DNA of 64,000 bases, from contig NZ_JAMOFV010000006.1 of assembly GCF_023656515.1 (NCBI RefSeq), forward strand, positions 4,481,735 to 4,545,734, in the 5' to 3' direction. Positions 61,900 through 64,000 of the stretch are shown here, piece after piece (positions within the stretch are counted from its first letter, which is position 1; each line of letters starts with the position of its first letter). Under the pieces are notes generated by a model that searched no databases, was not told where the DNA came from, and saw only the letters and a program-made list of their open reading frames with translations. The translations under genes and the position numbers were made by a program. Source of the DNA: Clostridium swellfunianum (GTDB taxonomy: Bacteria; Bacillota; Clostridia; Clostridiales; Clostridiaceae).

Positions 61900-61919
61900 G
61901 GCAGCCACTAAGGGCTGCC
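61900..61919. terminator. Hairpin terminator between convergent LysR and GltD-like genes
   Basis: GGCAGCC (61900-61906) pairs with GGCTGCC (61913-61919), 6-nt loop. T-rich on the minus-strand side (AATTTTG), weaker on the plus side. Confidence 0.7.
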
Positions 61920-61927
61920 GTCTTAAT

Positions 61928-63175
61928 TTATACTAAATTATACTTGCTGCAGACATAATCATCTATTGCCTGTGCAACAATTTTTGATAACCTCACAGCT
62001 TCAACCACTGTTTTTGCTCCAGTAACTACGTCACCAGAAGCAAATATGCCATCTCTTGTAGTTCTTCCACATTCATCAGTTGCCACGAGTCCGCCTTGAG
62101 TTACATTAATTCCATTTGTAGTGGATACAATATTTGCTCTTGGGCCTTGTCCTGAAGCTATTATTACTGTGTCTGCCTCAAATATATCTTCTGTTCCCTC
62201 AAGCATAACCAATCGTTCTCTGGAATCATCTTCTTTTATTACTGATGTCTTGACAAACTTAATGCCTTGCTCAGTTATTTCTACTGGAGCTTTATAATAT
62301 TCAAATCTTACTCCGTCAATTTTTGCATATTCTACTTCAACCTTTTCAGCAGTAACATCCTCTGGACCTCTTCTAGCCATAATATATACTTCGCTGGCCC
62401 TATGTCTTAGAGCAGTTCTGGCTACATCCATAGCAACATTGCCTGCTCCAATTACAACTACTTTCTTTCCAAGATTATAAACCTCAGGATTTTTCAAGTA
62501 ATCTATAGCGTAGTGAACGTGCCCCAGAGATTCTCCCTTAATGCCCAAGGCTTTTGATTTCCATACCCCTGTACCAATAAATATAGCTTTATAACCGTCT
62601 CTAAATAAATTGTCAACAGTCAAGTCTTGTCCAATCAATGTGTTTGGTCTTATTTTTACTCCCATGCTCAATAGCTTATCTTTAAGCTTTTCAAGGATAT
62701 CCTTACCTAATCTAAAGCTTGGAATACCGTACCTTAGAACCCCGCCTATCTTATCATGAGCTTCAAAAATAGTAATATCATATCCCTTGGATGCAAGGAT
62801 AATGGCAATGGTTATACCAGCAGGACCTGAGCCTATAATTGCAACCTTCTTTTCCGTATTCTTTCTTGCTTCAGGAGTTATGAAATTTAAATAATAATCT
62901 GAAACGTAATTTTCTACAGAACCAACCTGAATTGGGTTGCCCTTTCTTCCTAATACGCAGTGGCCCTGGCACTGTTTTTCATGAGGACATACTAGCGAGC
63001 ACACAACAGAAAGCGGATTATTTTTAAAAAGTTTTTCACCAGCATCCATAATATTTCCTTCTAATAAAAGTTTTACAACCTCATTAAATGGAGTACTTAC
63101 TGGACACCCCTCTTTACATAACGGTCTTTTACATTGAAGACATCTTTTTGCTTCTTCTACTACGAATTGAGCCAT
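61928..63175 (-). CDS. NAD(P)-dependent FAD/Fe-S oxidoreductase (glutamate synthase small-subunit/GltD-like)
   Basis: 415 residues. N-terminal Fe-S region with RCLQCKRPLCKEGCPVST and CSLVCPHEKQCQGHC (~12-73), two 4Fe-4S clusters as in GltD and NfnB. FAD-binding GSGPAGITIAIILA (~114) and NAD(P)-binding GAGNVAMDVART (~242), then DGIFASGDVVTGAKTVVEA near the C-terminus. No glutamate synthase large subunit is nearby, so the electron partner is unknown. GGGGGG lies about 10 bp before the ATG. Confidence 0.88.
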   Translation of the reverse strand: MAQFVVEEAKRCLQCKRPLCKEGCPVSTPFNEVVKLLLEGNIMDAGEKLFKNNPLSVVCSLVCPHEKQCQGHCVLGRKGNPIQVGSVENYVSDYYLNFITPEARKNTEKKVAIIGSGPAGITIAIILASKGYDITIFEAHDKIGGVLRYGIPSFRLGKDILEKLKDKLLSMGVKIRPNTLIGQDLTVDNLFRDGYKAIFIGTGVWKSKALGIKGESLGHVHYAIDYLKNPEVYNLGKKVVVIGAGNVAMDVARTALRHRASEVYIMARRGPEDVTAEKVEVEYAKIDGVRFEYYKAPVEITEQGIKFVKTSVIKEDDSRERLVMLEGTEDIFEADTVIIASGQGPRANIVSTTNGINVTQGGLVATDECGRTTRDGIFASGDVVTGAKTVVEAVRLSKIVAQAIDDYVCSKYNLV

Positions 63176-63233
63176 GTTCTTTAGCCCCCCTATGCTGAAA
63201 ATTGTAACTTATTACATATGTGCTACCTTATAT

Positions 63234-63261
63234 ATTATATATGATATACTATATAATTCAA
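63234..63261 (-). promoter_or_regulatory. Probable SigA promoter of the GltD-like gene
   Basis: Minus strand -35 TTGAAT (63256-63261), 16-bp spacer, -10 TATAAT (63234-63239), about 58 bp before the start codon. Confidence 0.6.
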
Positions 63262-63418
63262 TAATAGTTAAAAATATAACTTGTACTAATTATTTAAAAT
63301 AGGTCGTGCAAGTTATATTTGAATTAACAAATACTATAAATTCTTATATTTAAATCTTCATATAAACAAATAAATATAAGAATATGTAGTGTTTATACAG
63401 GTTTGCAAGTATTTTAAA

Positions 63419-63467
63419 AAGGTTGTATCAAGACAGACTTAATTCTTATCTGCTTCGATACAACCTT
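63419..63467 (-). terminator. Terminator of the aconitase-family gene
   Basis: AAGGTTGTATC (63419-63429) pairs perfectly with GATACAACCTT (63457-63467), and the inner AAGACAGA/TCTGCTT region extends it. Leftwards it ends in TTTTTAAAA. The rest of 63262-63418 holds no gene that I can see. Confidence 0.82.
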
Positions 63468-63472
63468 ATTAA

Positions 63473-64000
63473 TTATTTTTTATTTCTGTTATAGTTTATT
63501 AAGCATCCATCAACAATAATTTGTCTTTCATCCGTTGTCATTTCTCCAATTTGAAGTTCAAATTCTTTAACTTCATTTGAAATAATATATGCTTTTATAT
63601 TAGACTGCCCGCTTAGCACTGCTTCTCTAATATTGGGAACAAAAATATAATCCCCATTTGCAAAAGAAGGCTGTCCTCGAAGAATGAACGGTATCATTCC
63701 CCAATTTATAAGATTGCTTCTGTATCTCTTTGTTGCATATTCCTCTGCAATATTAGCACTTCCACCAAGAACTCTTTGACAGCTTGCTGCCTGCTCTCTT
63801 GCACTACCATCACCAGGCTTTTTAGCATAGATTACGCTACCGATGCTTGTGTTTAATGTATCTAACTTTTCAAAGCCTTCTATAGATCTAATTCTATCTA
63901 CAACGTTCTTGAATTCTTCATTATTATCTTCAGGACGAACTTTCTTCAGTCTTTCCTCTTCCAGTGAGCGAACCTTTTTTGAAGTCCCTACATAGTTTGG
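63473..64000 (-). CDS. Aconitase-family hydratase (YbhJ/aconitate hydratase type), C-terminal part
   Basis: The frame is open to the right edge, giving 175 C-terminal residues; the start lies outside the window. An in-frame ATG at 63697 is internal. PGDGSAREQAASCQRVLGG followed by YRSNLINWGMIPF corresponds to the swivel domain 4 of aconitases (GDGSSREHA...NLINxGxLPL), and DGCLINYNRNKK is the typical clostridial/YbhJ-like end. The Arg of GSAR binds substrate carboxylate. It may isomerise or hydrate a tricarboxylic acid that the adjacent lyase set cleaves. Confidence 0.8.
   Translation of the reverse strand, partial: PNYVGTSKKVRSLEEERLKKVRPEDNNEEFKNVVDRIRSIEGFEKLDTLNTSIGSVIYAKKPGDGSAREQAASCQRVLGGSANIAEEYATKRYRSNLINWGMIPFILRGQPSFANGDYIFVPNIREAVLSGQSNIKAYIISNEVKEFELQIGEMTTDERQIIVDGCLINYNRNKK

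Noticed and set aside
63473-63697. Stand-alone 74-residue protein
   Set aside because: The frame stays open to the window end and upstream residues (PGDGSAREQAAS) are aconitase-like, so it is the C-terminal part of a large gene.
1-64000. CRISPR arrays, tRNA/rRNA genes, insertion sequences, prophage genes
   Set aside because: No regularly spaced repeats, tRNA-like cloverleaf, transposase or integrase reading frame was recognised on either strand.

Overview
The window looks like the chromosome of a low-GC, spore-forming Clostridium-type Firmicute. It is AT-rich, encodes an alpha/beta-type small acid-soluble spore protein, has strong GGAGG ribosome sites, several TTG/GTG starts, and an anaerobic gene set (Na+-pumping oxaloacetate decarboxylase, citrate lyase, ATP-type PEP carboxykinase). 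No rRNA, tRNA, CRISPR array, phage or insertion sequence was recognised.

Layout. (1) 1-6.5 kb, envelope: the end of a membrane protein, two LTA-synthase-type sulfatase-fold phosphotransferases, a GT39-like membrane glycosyltransferase and a UbiA-family prenyl-phosphate transferase. (2) 6.5-24.2 kb, amino-sugar oligosaccharide use: a leftward operon encoding a substrate-binding lipoprotein, two permeases, two cytoplasmic GH20 hexosaminidases, a 1156-residue secreted multidomain protein with a GH18-like core, a Gfo/Idh/MocA oxidoreductase, a TIM-barrel isomerase, NagB, NagA and a CBM9-like protein. A membrane-anchored AraC-type regulator lies upstream. (3) 24.3-30.4 kb: an operon with an M20 amidohydrolase, a DapA-like lyase, a DHOD-like flavoenzyme and an OSBS/NSAR-type enolase-superfamily racemase, behind an unusual regulator. 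Its substrate is unknown to me. (4) 30.6 kb: spore protein gene. (5) 31.1-38.1 kb: citrate fermentation operon citD-citE-citF-citX, then an oxaloacetate decarboxylase whose parts are spread over five proteins, including a 49-residue membrane peptide. (6) 38.2-44.8 kb: a TPR-GAF-GGDEF protein, two lipoproteins and PEP carboxykinase. (7) 45.1-57.9 kb: a sigma-54-type operon (PdxA-like dehydrogenase, TctCBA transporter, three xylose-isomerase-like TIM barrels, a racemase-like protein, split transketolase, D-2-hydroxyacid dehydrogenase) beside a PrpR-type sigma-54 activator. (8) 58.1-64 kb: a second citDEF set with a divergent LysR regulator, a GltD-like flavoprotein and the C-terminal part of an aconitase-family hydratase.

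How it fits together. Citrate lyase gives acetate and oxaloacetate, and the decarboxylase turns oxaloacetate into pyruvate while exporting Na+. The second lyase set, the aconitase-like protein, the TctABC importer and PEP carboxykinase suggest strong investment in di- and tricarboxylic acids. The sigma-54 operon is the best candidate for an undescribed pathway. It looks like a route for a branched or carboxylated sugar acid that is imported by TctABC, oxidised by PdxA-like and hydroxyacid dehydrogenases, isomerised, and cleaved by a split transketolase. The racemase/M20/DapA-like/DHOD-like operon is a second candidate.

Three copies of a 44-bp palindromic element with shared flanks and compensated stem changes sit at gene junctions inside these operons. 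In one copy the element is read through as the C-terminus of the second CitE. Start codons were revised from the longest possible ORF wherever a good ribosome site clearly marks an internal start.
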